Shown piece by piece: positions 24,753 through 36,914 of a DNA stretch of 64,000 nt. The position numbers and the translations under genes are program-made. The stretch's first letter is position 1; each line of letters opens with the position of its first letter. The notes below the pieces were generated by a model. The model made no database searches. It saw nothing but the letters and a program-made list of their open reading frames with translations, and was not told where the DNA came from. Source of the DNA: DRPG01 sp964655065 (GTDB lineage: Bacteria > Myxococcota_A > UBA796 > GCA-2862545); NCBI GenBank assembly GCA_964655065.1, contig CAZZLC010000013.1:62001-126000 (forward strand), read 5' to 3'.

Positions 24753-25881
24753 TGACCGTCGCCGATGACGAGCCAAACGGCTCCACGCCGATGTAGGTGC
24801 TGTCGGCCGCTGCAGTGAGCATGCGGGTCGCGAAGTTGCCGAGGAGCACGTTTCGCCGAAACTGCTTGCCTTCGAAGCCCCACATCACGAACGAGCCATA
24901 AAGCGACATCGGATACCAGGCGAACTGCGAGCCTTGTACGCTCGTGACCTTCCAGCGCCGGCCCGTCGGCACGTCGACGAACGACAGCATCGGCGGACGG
25001 ACCGTCTTCTGGTAGCTGTCGGGAAGCTGGTCCTCGAACTGCTTCGCGCGGCGCAGCTCGCGCTTGCGGGCCTGCTCCGGGAGCTCGTCCCACGCGCGCT
25101 GATAGAACACCGACTGTTCCTCGCCGTCGTACTCGATCATGAGCCAGCGCCCCTCGCGGTGCAGCGAGGCCCGACGGGCATCCGAGAAGGTGGATCGGGG
25201 CTCGCCCGACGAACCCACGAACCAGCGCACGCCAGCCTCGGTGCCAACCAGCAGCGCATCCTGCTCGGGCGTGTAGGTGAAGTTCACGATCGACTTTCCA
25301 TCGAGGTCCGCCGCATCGAGCCAGGGGAACGCCGGGCTGATGCTCGCGTCGGACACGGCCATCTTCGCGATCTCTCGCGTGCCGGCGTTGTCGAAGGACA
25401 GCAGGATCGAGCCCGGATCCGACGAGGGTTGCACGTCCCGGATCGCGGTGACCCCCGCGGGCAGGTCCACGCTGAAGACCGTGGACTGGTCCAGATCGTA
25501 GACGGCAAGCTGGTTCGAAGCCCCCGCCTCCGCGTCGACGCCGGGCCGCACGGGAACGACCAGGCGGGAGCTGCTGATCCAGGTCGCCGGGCCGACCGGC
25601 GAGGGCGTCGGCACGACGCGGGTGTCCTTGGTCTTGGCCTCGGCATCCATGACGTGGTGTTCGGTGCCGAGCTGGAAGTACAGCCGCTTGCCGTCGGGGG
25701 ACCAGGCGAACGACTCGAAGTGGTTGTTCCCACAGGGCCTGAAGGCGGTCATGAAGTTGTGCTTGTCGGCATAGAATCCAATCTCCGCCTCGTTGCACGG
25801 AGCGAACGCGCTGCCGACGTTCTGGGAGAGCGTGCCCGCGTTCGGGTCCATGCACGAGAACAGCCAGGCGAGTGCGATCAT
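24733..25881 (-). CDS. Lipoprotein with beta-propeller-like repeats
   Basis: The 382-residue protein has a very short lipoprotein signal (MIALAWLFSC, Cys10). The body contains blade-like strands of TolB/WD40 type: FESFAWSPDGKRLYFQLG, GPATWISSSRLVVPV, DPGSILLSFDNAGTREIAK, FTYTPEQDALLVGTEAG. Such propellers usually bind proteins or ligands. A charged helical insertion (ARKRELRRAKQFEDQ) is encoded near 25040-25085. The first residues after the lipid site carry two more Cys (APCNEAEIG, AFRPCGNN) that may bond. No enzyme motif is seen. It ends tail to tail with the preceding gene and starts 109 bases from the divergent kinase gene. Confidence 0.68.
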   Translation of the reverse strand: MIALAWLFSCMDPNAGTLSQNVGSAFAPCNEAEIGFYADKHNFMTAFRPCGNNHFESFAWSPDGKRLYFQLGTEHHVMDAEAKTKDTRVVPTPSPVGPATWISSSRLVVPVRPGVDAEAGASNQLAVYDLDQSTVFSVDLPAGVTAIRDVQPSSDPGSILLSFDNAGTREIAKMAVSDASISPAFPWLDAADLDGKSIVNFTYTPEQDALLVGTEAGVRWFVGSSGEPRSTFSDARRASLHREGRWLMIEYDGEEQSVFYQRAWDELPEQARKRELRRAKQFEDQLPDSYQKTVRPPMLSFVDVPTGRRWKVTSVQGSQFAWYPMSLYGSFVMWGFEGKQFRRNVLLGNFATRMLTAAADSTYIGVEPFGSSSATVTSGNNP

Positions 25882-25990
25882 GAGTGACCCTCCATTGAAG
25901 ACTTATGGGCCGGGTGCCCGGTCGCCCAACCGCGACCTCCACGCGTGGAGACCTGCGATCGCGGACCACGGCGCGTTAGGCATTCGGAGC

Positions 25991-27220
25991 ATGCGAACGC
26001 TGACGTTCAATCGTGTCATCCAGGAAGACACGCTCGGCACGGTGTACCACGCCAAGGTCGCGGATGCCGCGGCCGACGGCCGTGCGTGCGCCGCGAAGGT
26101 CATCGACCACGCGACCCCGGACCAAGAACACTTCCGCGCTCGCATGCGCGACGCGGCGAAGTTGCTGCCCATGATCCGCCACCCCCAGCTCCTCGGCGTG
26201 ATGGAGCTCGTGCACGTCGAGGGCCACGACGCGGTCCTCATGGACTACGTGCAGGGCGTCGACCTCGGGCGGCTGATGAGCGAAGGACCGGTCCCGCCTG
26301 GACCTCTGGCTCGGATCGGAGCCGAGGTGGCCTCGGTGCTGCACCACGCCCACCAGGCAACCGACCCCGAATCGGGGCGCGCCCTCGAGTTCGTACACCG
26401 CGACGTCAAGCCCGACAACGTGGTCGTCGGGACCGACGGGCGGATCTACCTGATGGACTTCGGGGTCGCGCGGGCGGCGTTCGAGGCGCGCGAGAGCGTC
26501 ACCCAGGGCCTCGTCTTGGGCACACTGTTCTACTTTGCCCCCGAGATCCTGTCCGGCAGGCCCACGACCCCTGCCGCCGACATCTACGGGCTCGGTGTGA
26601 CGCTGTGGGAAGCGGCCATGGGGCGCCGCTGGGGCCAACCGCAGGTCCACCCGCAGCGCTTCGCCGAGCAGGTCCAGGACAACCTCGACGCCCTGAAGCA
26701 GGGGTATCGGCCGCTGCGGGACCCGCTGCTCGGGATGCTGCAGTGGGACCCCAAGGAGCGCTCCTCGGCGGGCGTCCTGGCCGAGCAGATGAGCACCATC
26801 GCAGACCGCCTCGGCGGCCCCAGCGTCGCGGAGTGGGCCGAGCAGGCGGTCGCGCCCTTGGTGGCCATGGCCCAGCTCCGGCGCCGCGGCGACCCTCGAG
26901 TGGGCCGCACCGTACCGATCGTGGCGTCCATCGCGGCCCCCGTCGGCAGCGCGACCCCCGTGCCGGTCGACGAACCCTCCGAGCTGCTTCCGCGAGGCAC
27001 CGTCCTCGCCTCGACGCGGGGCGCGCCCCCTCGCCCCCCGGCCCGGTCGCTGTCGTCGAGCGTCCCCACCGCCGCGATCCCATCCGACGACGAGGTGGGC
27101 CGAGCCACGGTCCAGCGGCCGTCCATCCGGATGACGGTCGCACTCGCCATGGGGCTGCTCGCCACCGGCTGTACCGTGCTCTCGCTCGTCGCGGCGGTGG
27201 TGGCCTTCGTCAACCGGTGA
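25991..27220 (+). CDS. Membrane-anchored Ser/Thr protein kinase
   Basis: A 409-residue kinase of the bacterial Hanks (PknB-like) type. It has the ATP-anchoring Lys36 (CAAKVI), the catalytic loop HRDVKPDN (136-143), the metal motif DFG (156-158) and the APE motif of the activation segment (FAPEIL). The glycine-rich loop is unusual: QEDTLGTVYHA keeps only one of three glycines, so activity may be reduced. After the kinase domain come a Pro/Ser/Ala-rich linker and a C-terminal membrane helix (GLLATGCTVLSLVAAVVAFV) that would leave almost nothing in the periplasm. The ATG at 25991 is chosen because the fold begins at once; an upstream frame to 25793 is antisense to the lipoprotein gene. Confidence 0.9.
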   Translation: MRTLTFNRVIQEDTLGTVYHAKVADAAADGRACAAKVIDHATPDQEHFRARMRDAAKLLPMIRHPQLLGVMELVHVEGHDAVLMDYVQGVDLGRLMSEGPVPPGPLARIGAEVASVLHHAHQATDPESGRALEFVHRDVKPDNVVVGTDGRIYLMDFGVARAAFEARESVTQGLVLGTLFYFAPEILSGRPTTPAADIYGLGVTLWEAAMGRRWGQPQVHPQRFAEQVQDNLDALKQGYRPLRDPLLGMLQWDPKERSSAGVLAEQMSTIADRLGGPSVAEWAEQAVAPLVAMAQLRRRGDPRVGRTVPIVASIAAPVGSATPVPVDEPSELLPRGTVLASTRGAPPRPPARSLSSSVPTAAIPSDDEVGRATVQRPSIRMTVALAMGLLATGCTVLSLVAAVVAFVNR

Positions 27221-27763
27221 TCACTCGTCGATCGGCTGCATCCAGACCGTGGACGGCGTGAGGCCCAGCGTCGCGAGGGCTCGAGCGTAGCGCTCCTCGG
27301 GGGGCGTCGAGAACAACAGGGCAGGGTCCGGGTCGGTGAACAGCCAGCTGCCCTCCTCCACCTCGCGGTCGAGCTGCCCTGCCCCCCAGCCCGCGTAGCC
27401 GAGGCACAGCATCATGGGAGCTCCAGCCCGAACCACCTGCACGAGACCGTCCTGGGTGCGCGTGACCGCGAGGCCCTGGGGCAGCTGCCAGCCATCGTCG
27501 CCCACCGTGGTGAGGTCGGTCGTGACCACCGTGCCCATCGACGTCTCCACCGGTCCCCCCCACGCCACCGGCGTGTCCCGGTAGGCCGAGAGGTCTTCGT
27601 CGAGCTCGAGCACGTCAGGCAGGAACTGATCGAGGGCGCGATTCACGACGACCCCGATGGCTCCGTCCGCGTCGTGGTGCCACAGCAGCAGCAGCGTACG
27701 CTCGAAGAACGGGTTTCGCATCTGCGGCGAGGCGATCAACATCGACGGGGACAGCGAAGTCAT
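27221..27763 (-). CDS. YqgE/AlgH family protein
   Basis: A 180-residue cytoplasmic protein of the YqgE/AlgH (UPF0301) family. It has the typical opening LIASPQMRNPFFERTLLLLW, then GAIGVVVNR, the AWGGPV motif and a central LCLGYAGWGAGQLDREV. The family is widespread and linked in some proteobacteria to alginate regulation, but its biochemical role is not settled. The gene lies 31 bases downstream of clpX on the same strand and abuts the stop of the opposing kinase gene (adjacent bases 27220/27221). The terminal residues WMQPIDE fit the family's end. Confidence 0.9.
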   Translation of the reverse strand: MTSLSPSMLIASPQMRNPFFERTLLLLWHHDADGAIGVVVNRALDQFLPDVLELDEDLSAYRDTPVAWGGPVETSMGTVVTTDLTTVGDDGWQLPQGLAVTRTQDGLVQVVRAGAPMMLCLGYAGWGAGQLDREVEEGSWLFTDPDPALLFSTPPEERYARALATLGLTPSTVWMQPIDE

Positions 27764-27794
27764 GCGTTTGTCAGCCGGGGGCTCGCAGCGCCGG

Positions 27795-29069
27795 TCAGGA
27801 GCCGGCGCCGAACTCCTGCATGGTCTGGTAGACCGGCTCCCCGGTACCGTCGACCACGTCGTCGCCGACCAGCACCTCGGAGAGGTTCTCGATGCTCGGC
27901 ACGTCGTACATGACGCCGAGCATCACCTGCTCGAGTATGGCTCGCAGGCCGCGGGCCCCCGACTTGCGCTCGCTGGCCTTCTCGGCGATGCGCCGAATCG
28001 CCGCGTCCGTGAAGCGAAGCTTCACCTTCTCGAACTTCAGCAGCTTCTGGTACTGCTTCACCAGCGCGTTCTTCGGCTCGGTGAGCACGTGGATCAGGTC
28101 GTCGACGGCGAGCGGGTCCATCACGGCCACGACCGGCAGCCGACCGATGAACTCGGGAATCAGCCCGAACTTGTCGAGGTCCTCCGTGTTCACGGTCTGC
28201 AGGAGGTTGCGGCGCTCCTCGATCGCGTCCGGGTCCGTGCGACCCTCGACCTGCGCCTCTCGGTCGAAGCCCACCGAGCGCCGCCCCACGCGCTGCTCGA
28301 TGATGCGCTCGAGCCCCTCGAAGCTTCCCCCGACGATGAACAGGATGTCGCGGGTGTCGATCTGGACGTGCTCCTGATTGGGGAGCCGCTTGTTGCCGCG
28401 CACCTGGATGTTCGCGACCGTACCCTCGAGCAGCTTCAGGAGGGCCTGTTGCACCCCCTCACCCGACACGTCTCGGCTCACCGAGGAGGTGAAGCTCTTC
28501 TTGGACAGCTTGTCGATCTCGTCGATGTAGACGATGCCGCGCTGTGTGCGCTCGAGGTTGTTGTTCGACGCCTGGTAGAGGTTCAGAACGATGTTCTCGA
28601 CGTCCTCCCCGACGTAGCCCGCCTCGGTGAGCGTCGTGGCGTCGGCGATCACGAACGGCACGTCGAGGAAACGGGCCAGCGTGCGGGCGAGGAGCGTCTT
28701 GCCCGTGCCGGTGGGCCCGATGAGCAACACGTTCGACTTCTGAACCTCGACGTCGGACTCACCGGGCTTCGCGTTGGCCTCGAGGCGCTTGTAGTGGTTG
28801 TAGACCGCGACCGCGATCTTGCGCTTGGCCTGGTCTTGACCGACCACGTATTGGTCGAGGTAGGTCTTGATCTTGGCTGGTGACGGAACGCCGTTGTTGC
28901 CCCAGCTCACTGGCTTCTGCTGCGTGTTCTCGCGAATGATGTCGAGGCACAGCCGGATGCACTCGCTGCAGATGTACACGTTGGGCCCGGCGATGATCTT
29001 GTCGACCTCGCGCTGCGACTTGTGGCAGAAGGAGCAGCTCAAGCCACTTGGATTGCTGTACTTTCCCAT
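27795..29069 (-). CDS. clpX: ATP-dependent protease ATP-binding subunit ClpX
   Basis: The 424-residue product is full-length ClpX. Residues 12-37 hold the zinc-binding domain (C12-x2-C15 ... C34-x2-C37). The AAA+ module shows Walker A GPTGTGKT, pore loop GYVGED, Walker B VYIDEID and RDVSGEGVQQALLK. The IGF loop that docks on ClpP reads VGFD here instead of IGFG. ClpX unfolds tagged proteins and feeds them to ClpP. Neither clpP nor tig, its usual neighbours, is adjacent; yqgE follows instead. A good promoter is visible 27 bases upstream. Confidence 0.97.
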   Translation of the reverse strand: MGKYSNPSGLSCSFCHKSQREVDKIIAGPNVYICSECIRLCLDIIRENTQQKPVSWGNNGVPSPAKIKTYLDQYVVGQDQAKRKIAVAVYNHYKRLEANAKPGESDVEVQKSNVLLIGPTGTGKTLLARTLARFLDVPFVIADATTLTEAGYVGEDVENIVLNLYQASNNNLERTQRGIVYIDEIDKLSKKSFTSSVSRDVSGEGVQQALLKLLEGTVANIQVRGNKRLPNQEHVQIDTRDILFIVGGSFEGLERIIEQRVGRRSVGFDREAQVEGRTDPDAIEERRNLLQTVNTEDLDKFGLIPEFIGRLPVVAVMDPLAVDDLIHVLTEPKNALVKQYQKLLKFEKVKLRFTDAAIRRIAEKASERKSGARGLRAILEQVMLGVMYDVPSIENLSEVLVGDDVVDGTGEPVYQTMQEFGAGS

Positions 29070-29095
29070 GCTGGCTTCTTTGCCCTCTCTACGGC

Positions 29096-29124
29096 ACTAT
29101 AGGCTCGTGTCGTCGGGGGGTCAA
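29096..29124 (-). promoter_or_regulatory. Sigma70-type promoter of clpX
   Basis: On the minus strand TTGACC (29124-29119) and TATAGT (29101-29096) are separated by exactly 17 bases, each matching the consensus at five of six positions. The expected start point is about 20 bases before the clpX ATG. It is the clearest promoter in the window. Confidence 0.72.
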
Positions 29125-29223
29125 CGAACCGACGACCCGTCGCGAACCCGACACCTGCCCTGTCGACGCACGTTTCGAGGCCCGTGGTGAGGCCGTAACG
29201 TCGTGTCGCAATGCCCGGGTAGG

Positions 29224-32200
29224 TCAGCTGGGCGTATTCGCCGTGAGGTCGTGCAGTCGCTCCGAGATCAGGTCGACCATCGGCTGCAGGTCGTTGGCCT
29301 CGGCGTCCTGGAGCGCCCGCTCGAGCTGGCTCCGGCCCTCCCGGACGTGGTTGTTCTCGAGCAGCCATCGACCGGCGAGCCACTCCCCTGCGGTCATCAC
29401 CTCGGCATCTCCGAGCGATCGGGCGCGGTCGACGGCCTCGAGGATGGGTTCCACCCCGTGCTCGCCGGCCTGCGCCCCCAGATAGGCGAGGAAGATCTCG
29501 TTGAGCACGATGCCACGATCCCACCCGATCTGCCGAGCGAGCTCCCGGCTGCGATCGAACGAGACCCTCGCCCGGGTGTAGTCCTGCTTCTGGAAGTGGA
29601 CGTCGCCGATGTTGTGGTGGTTGACGACCACGCCACGGGTGTACCCGACGCCCTCGCGGACGTGCAGGGCAGCCCGATAGTACTGCAGCGCTTCGTCGAG
29701 CTCGCCAGCCCAGGAGTGAACGAGGCCCAGGTTGTTGAGGACCCGTCCCTCGAGAATCCGATCGCCAGCCTGGCGCGAGGTGGCGAGCGCGGCCTGCAGC
29801 CACTCCCGACCGCGCTCGTAGTCCCCGTGGTGGATGTGGCGGTTGGCGAGGCCCACCTGACAGCGCGCCATGCTGGCCGGGTCGTCCTGCGACAGCGCCA
29901 GCGCCTCGGACCAGAGGGCGTCGGCCTCCTCGTGTTGCCCCTGCTCGAAGGCGAGTACCGCCGTGAGCTCGGCGGCCTCCCGGGCCACCTCGGGGTCGTC
30001 CTCGATGCGCAGGGTCGCCCGGGCCTGCGAGAGGTGGGCGGAGGCGAGGAGCCAGCGCGACTGCGCGATGTAGCTCCGGGCGAGCGCCAGGTGGGCCCGG
30101 CCTTCGACCCAGGGCATCCCTGCCTCGCTCGAGATGTCGAGCGCGAGCCGGAGCCGCTGCATGCCCGAGCTGGACTCCCCGAGCAACAGCAGGACCTGAC
30201 CGAGGTGCAGGTCGAGCATCGCCTCGCCCTGGTTCCGCGCGTCCCAGTCGTCGGGGTTCCGCTCGGCTCGGGCGAGGTGCTCGAGGCCGCTCTGGAATAC
30301 CCGCCGCGCCCGCTCGAGGAACTGCTTCCGCTCGAGCTCCTCGCCAGCCCGATAGGCGTAGCGGGCCGCGTCGAGAGGCCGGCCTCCTTCCGCACAGTGA
30401 TTGACCAGCGCCTCGTAGTGGGGCTCCAGCCGCCCCTCGTAGACCTTCTCGAGCGCGGCGGCCACCAGCCGGTGGTAGTCGCGCCGCTGCACCCCGAGCG
30501 TGCCCCGGAGCGCGGCCTCGTGGACGAGCTGGGACGAGAACGCCCACTCCTCGGCCGACTCCCGTACCACCAAGCCGTGCGCGAGCAGGTCGAAGATGAG
30601 GGGAGAGGGATCGAGCCCCGCGGCCTCCTCGAGCACCGGAAGCTGGAACTCCCGACCCACCACCGCAGCGAGGCGCAGCAGCCCGCGGGCCGCCGGCTCG
30701 AGCTCGTCGATGCGCGTGGTGACCAGGGCCTGCAGCGAGTGGGGAAGCTCGTGCTCCGCAATCGGGTCGGCGAGTCTCGCCACCCCGTCGTCGACGACGA
30801 TGCGCGAGGAGGAGACCAGGAACTTGAGCATCTCCTCGATGTAGAGCGGGTTTCCTTCACAGGTGCCGTAGAGCAGCTGGAGGATCCCGTCCTCCACGCG
30901 GCCCACGCCGAGCAGCGCCTCGACGAAGCGCACCTGTTGTTCCGCCGAGAGCGCATCGAACGAGGCCATTCGGCACAGACCGAGGAGATCCTCGGGCTTG
31001 GTCCGGGTAGCGACGAAGACGAGGACCGGAACGTCCTGCACGCCCCGCAGAAGCTGGGCGAGGTCCCGCAGCCCCCCGCGATAGAGGTGCTGGGCTTCGT
31101 CGAAGGCCACGATCACGGGCTGCTCGTTCGCGAGCCCCCGGAGGACCGCGGTGAGCGACTCCCAGGCGAGGCCCCGGTCGAGGGTGCGGCGCCCCTGCGC
31201 TCCGAGCAGCTGGCGTACCGCCTCGAGATGCCGTTGACCGACGCCCCACTGGGCGAGTGTCTCCACCGCGGCGACCCGCGCCTCCGCCGAGGCCTCGGGA
31301 TCGAGCCCCAGCACACTCTCGAGCAAGTCACGGAGCGGCTCGAGCGGCCGATCCCGGTTGGCCGAGCACCGCGTGGCGAGAAACCGGGTCCGCCGCCGGT
31401 CCGCGAGATCTCGAATCTCACGCAAGAATCGAGACTTTCCCGACCCAACCCCCCCGACGAGCGCCACGGTCGCGCTCTGGGCAGAGCCGAGGGCGACCAG
31501 CGCCTCGCGCAGGGTCTCGAGCTCGTTCCCGCGGCGGATCCAGGTGCCGCCGTGGCTGCCCCGGAGGCCGGCCGCCCGCGCCTCGACCACGTACGAAGGG
31601 AGGTCGTCGCGTTCCCCTCGGGACGGCACGTCGGGTCCCCGGCGGAGCCGGTACTCCCCCTTCACCTGCGCGAGAATCCTCTCGCTGACCAGCACCTGCC
31701 CGTGGTCGGCCACGTTGGACAGCCGCCGGGCGAGGCGCGTGGTGTCGCCCCGGGCGACGTAGCGGAGCCGGCGCGGGCCCTGGTGAGTGGTCACCTCGCC
31801 GGTGTGCACCCCGATGGCCAGCTCCAGGACCATCCCCTTGCGACGCAGGGATCGCACCTCGCGCTGGAGGTTCAGTGCGCACGCGAGCGCGTGGGAGACC
31901 TGATCGAAGCGCGATCGCGGCACGCCGAACATGAGCGTGATCTGGTCGTCGATGAACCGCTGGACATAGCCATGGTGCAGGTCGGCGACGCGACGAATCC
32001 AGCGGAGCAGCTGGTACCGACGCTTCACCATCGTCTCTGGCGACACCTGGGTGGACAGCTCGGTGAGGCCGTCGACATCGATCATCAGGACCACGACACT
32101 GCGGCGTTCCCCGATCGGAACGGTGAGCCGCCCGGGCAGGGTCACCCCCGACGTCTGGGAGTGGTCGATGTCGGGCAGCTCGGTCCTCAGCACGGGATCC

Positions 32201-33195
32201 AGCCGGTCGACATCGGCGATGAGCTGTTCGAGCTGGAAGCCATCGGCCTTGCCGGCCTCGTCGGGGAACGACCTCTGAACCAGTGCCGCGACGGCATCGC
32301 GCCCGACCTTCGTGCGGCGATCGAAGAGCCAAGCGCGTAGGTCCTCCTCGAGCTGCTCGGCGTTGGGGTACCGGTCGTCGGGGAGGAGAGCCAGCGTGCG
32401 GGAGAGGATTCCCCACAGATCGTCGTCGATCTCGACGCCGCGCTCGCGAGGGTGCGGGATCTCCGCTCGACGCACCCGGTCGAGCTTGACCTCGGGGTCG
32501 GCGTCGTGGAACAGCCGCTGCCCGACGAGCATCTCCCACAACACGATGCCGGCCGAGAACAAGTCGGAGCGATGGTCGATCGCGTCGCCGCGGGCCTGCT
32601 CGGGGCTCATATAGGCGTACTTGCCGCCTCCGGGACCGGGCTTCGCGTCTTCCTGGCCCTCCCCGGCGGCGGTGTTCACCAGTCGCGCGATGCCGAAGTC
32701 GACGAGCTTGACCTCTCCAGCAAAGGTGACGAGCACATTGTGGGGCGACACGTCGCGGTGGACGAGGCCCAGGGGCGTACCATCGTCGGTGGTCCGGGCA
32801 TGAGCATAGGCGAGGCCACGGCAGACTTCGGCCAGGATCGTCACCGCGACCGGCGGCGCGACGTGCTCGGCCATGGCGCGAAGTCGACGCAGAATTCGAG
32901 TCAGGTCGCGACCGTGCAGGTGCTCCATCGCCATGTAGTGGGCGGAGCCGACCCGTCCGAGCTCGTAGACCTGCACGATGTTGGGGTGGTTGAGGTTCAC
33001 CCCGAGCTTGGCTTCGTTGATGAACATCTGCACGAAGCGGGGATCGTCGGCGAGCTCCGGCCGCAGGCGCTTCACCACGCAGCGCTTCTCGAACCCGGCG
33101 AGGCCGAAGGAGCGCGCGAGGAAGACCTCCGCCATCCCCCCGGTCGCGATCCGATCGAGGAGCTCGAATTTGCCGAACGGTGCCGGCAGCTGCAT
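29224..33195 (-). CDS. Giant Ser/Thr kinase with cyclase-like domain, AAA/NTPase and TPR region
   Basis: A 1323-residue multidomain regulator. Residues about 8-270 are a Hanks kinase: RIATGGMAEVFLA glycine loop, Lys in CVVKRL (about 38), HRDVSPHN (near 145), DFGIAR. About 360-520 is a class III cyclase-like domain: metal Asp in MIDVDGLTEL and FIDDQITLMFG, but YVARGDTTRLARRL lacks the transition-state Asn. An AAA-type NTPase follows, with P-loop GGVGSGKS (about 580) and LEPAARGLLRLAAVVG, as in PknK/MalT-like signal ATPases. From about 850 it is TPR (VGLANRHIHHGDYERGREWL, NHHNIGDVHFQKQDYTRARV). Such proteins sense through the TPR/NTPase part and signal by phosphorylation. The ATG at 33195 opens the kinase fold. 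Confidence 0.92.
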   Translation of the reverse strand: MQLPAPFGKFELLDRIATGGMAEVFLARSFGLAGFEKRCVVKRLRPELADDPRFVQMFINEAKLGVNLNHPNIVQVYELGRVGSAHYMAMEHLHGRDLTRILRRLRAMAEHVAPPVAVTILAEVCRGLAYAHARTTDDGTPLGLVHRDVSPHNVLVTFAGEVKLVDFGIARLVNTAAGEGQEDAKPGPGGGKYAYMSPEQARGDAIDHRSDLFSAGIVLWEMLVGQRLFHDADPEVKLDRVRRAEIPHPRERGVEIDDDLWGILSRTLALLPDDRYPNAEQLEEDLRAWLFDRRTKVGRDAVAALVQRSFPDEAGKADGFQLEQLIADVDRLDPVLRTELPDIDHSQTSGVTLPGRLTVPIGERRSVVVLMIDVDGLTELSTQVSPETMVKRRYQLLRWIRRVADLHHGYVQRFIDDQITLMFGVPRSRFDQVSHALACALNLQREVRSLRRKGMVLELAIGVHTGEVTTHQGPRRLRYVARGDTTRLARRLSNVADHGQVLVSERILAQVKGEYRLRRGPDVPSRGERDDLPSYVVEARAAGLRGSHGGTWIRRGNELETLREALVALGSAQSATVALVGGVGSGKSRFLREIRDLADRRRTRFLATRCSANRDRPLEPLRDLLESVLGLDPEASAEARVAAVETLAQWGVGQRHLEAVRQLLGAQGRRTLDRGLAWESLTAVLRGLANEQPVIVAFDEAQHLYRGGLRDLAQLLRGVQDVPVLVFVATRTKPEDLLGLCRMASFDALSAEQQVRFVEALLGVGRVEDGILQLLYGTCEGNPLYIEEMLKFLVSSSRIVVDDGVARLADPIAEHELPHSLQALVTTRIDELEPAARGLLRLAAVVGREFQLPVLEEAAGLDPSPLIFDLLAHGLVVRESAEEWAFSSQLVHEAALRGTLGVQRRDYHRLVAAALEKVYEGRLEPHYEALVNHCAEGGRPLDAARYAYRAGEELERKQFLERARRVFQSGLEHLARAERNPDDWDARNQGEAMLDLHLGQVLLLLGESSSGMQRLRLALDISSEAGMPWVEGRAHLALARSYIAQSRWLLASAHLSQARATLRIEDDPEVAREAAELTAVLAFEQGQHEEADALWSEALALSQDDPASMARCQVGLANRHIHHGDYERGREWLQAALATSRQAGDRILEGRVLNNLGLVHSWAGELDEALQYYRAALHVREGVGYTRGVVVNHHNIGDVHFQKQDYTRARVSFDRSRELARQIGWDRGIVLNEIFLAYLGAQAGEHGVEPILEAVDRARSLGDAEVMTAGEWLAGRWLLENNHVREGRSQLERALQDAEANDLQPMVDLISERLHDLTANTPS

Positions 33196-34401
33196 ACGTC
33201 GTCTCTTCTCGGACTCGACACTGTCGCTCTAACGCTCGAACACCGCCACGGTCGGGATTCTCTGGTCGGGGCACGCACGATCGCGGGGTCGGACCAATGA
33301 ATCGCGCCAATGCCGTGCTCCTCGGAATCATCTGGCTGCTGTCCTTGATCGTCGCGGTACGACTGGCTCAGCAGACCGCCCCCCTCCCCACCGTCGCCCC
33401 GCTGATCCGGAGGGTGGCGCCCACCGTGGTGAGTGTGGACGCCAGCGCCCCCGGCGACGACGAACACCGCACCGGCAGCGGCTTCGCGATCGGGCCCGAG
33501 GAGGTGGTGACCGCGCGTCACATCGTCAGCGACGCCGAAATGGTCACCGTGAGGGCGGCAGACGGACGCCAGTGGCCGGCCGTGGTCCGCGGGTCGGACG
33601 CGCGCACCGATCTCGCGTTGCTCGGCGTACCCGGAGCAGATCTGCCGACCGCCCGCCTCGGTCGGGGCACGCAGGTATCCGTGGGCGACTGGGTGATCGG
33701 GGTCGGCAACGCACTCGGGCTCGGCGCGACGCCGGTGGTGGGGCTGGTCGCGCAGCAGGGCTCCCGACTCTCCGCCGAGAGTGCCGGCCCGCGAGCCGAG
33801 TTCTGGCAGCTCTCCCTCGCCCTCAACCCCGGCCACAGCGGCGGACCCGTCTTCGACCGCCGCGGCCGGGTCGTGGCCGTGCTGGCGGGAACGCTGACCC
33901 ACGGACAGTCGCTGGGCTTCGCCGTGCCCATCGAGGCGTTTCGGCAGGTCGCCGACCGATTGCGGTCCGGCGAGCACATCAGCCGCGCCTATCTCGGGGT
34001 GAGGGTCGAGCTCGCGCCGCGAGGGGTGGTCGTGACGTCCGTGGTGCCGAGCAGTCCCGCAGACCTTGCCGCGCTGCGGCCCGGGGACGTGCTCCTTCGC
34101 CTCGACGACACCCCGCTCGCCACCCCCGATGAGCTGCAGCGCGTGCTGGATCGGCTATCCGGCGGCGTGACGACGGGGATCGTGAGCCAGCGCGGCGACC
34201 GCGAGCGGGAGAGCGTGGTGCGGCTCACCGACTGGGCCCGTCAGCCCGTGGTGGTGGCCGGCATGACGCTACTGCCGGCCCAGGGTGCCGGGGCCCGGGT
34301 GATCGCGCTCCACCCGGGGTCCCGAGCAGCCCGCGCGCGACTGCGCGAGGACGACGTGATCCGAGCCGTCGACGGAGAGCCCATGCAGGCTCCCGCCATG
34401 A

Positions 34402-36801
<2,400 letters not shown>

Positions 36802-36914
36802 GCTCGTTTCTCCCAGGAGTCTCTCTCTTCGGTGCGCTCGTTCGGCAGCGCAACTCGCCGGGGACCCCACGCGGCGGCGGGGCAGGTCCGGCTGCAACGA
36901 CCGAGCCTCTTGCC

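Noticed and set aside
29203..32340. A frame of about 1045 codons antisense to the giant kinase gene
   Set aside because: Same cause; no recognisable motif and the sense protein is unambiguous.
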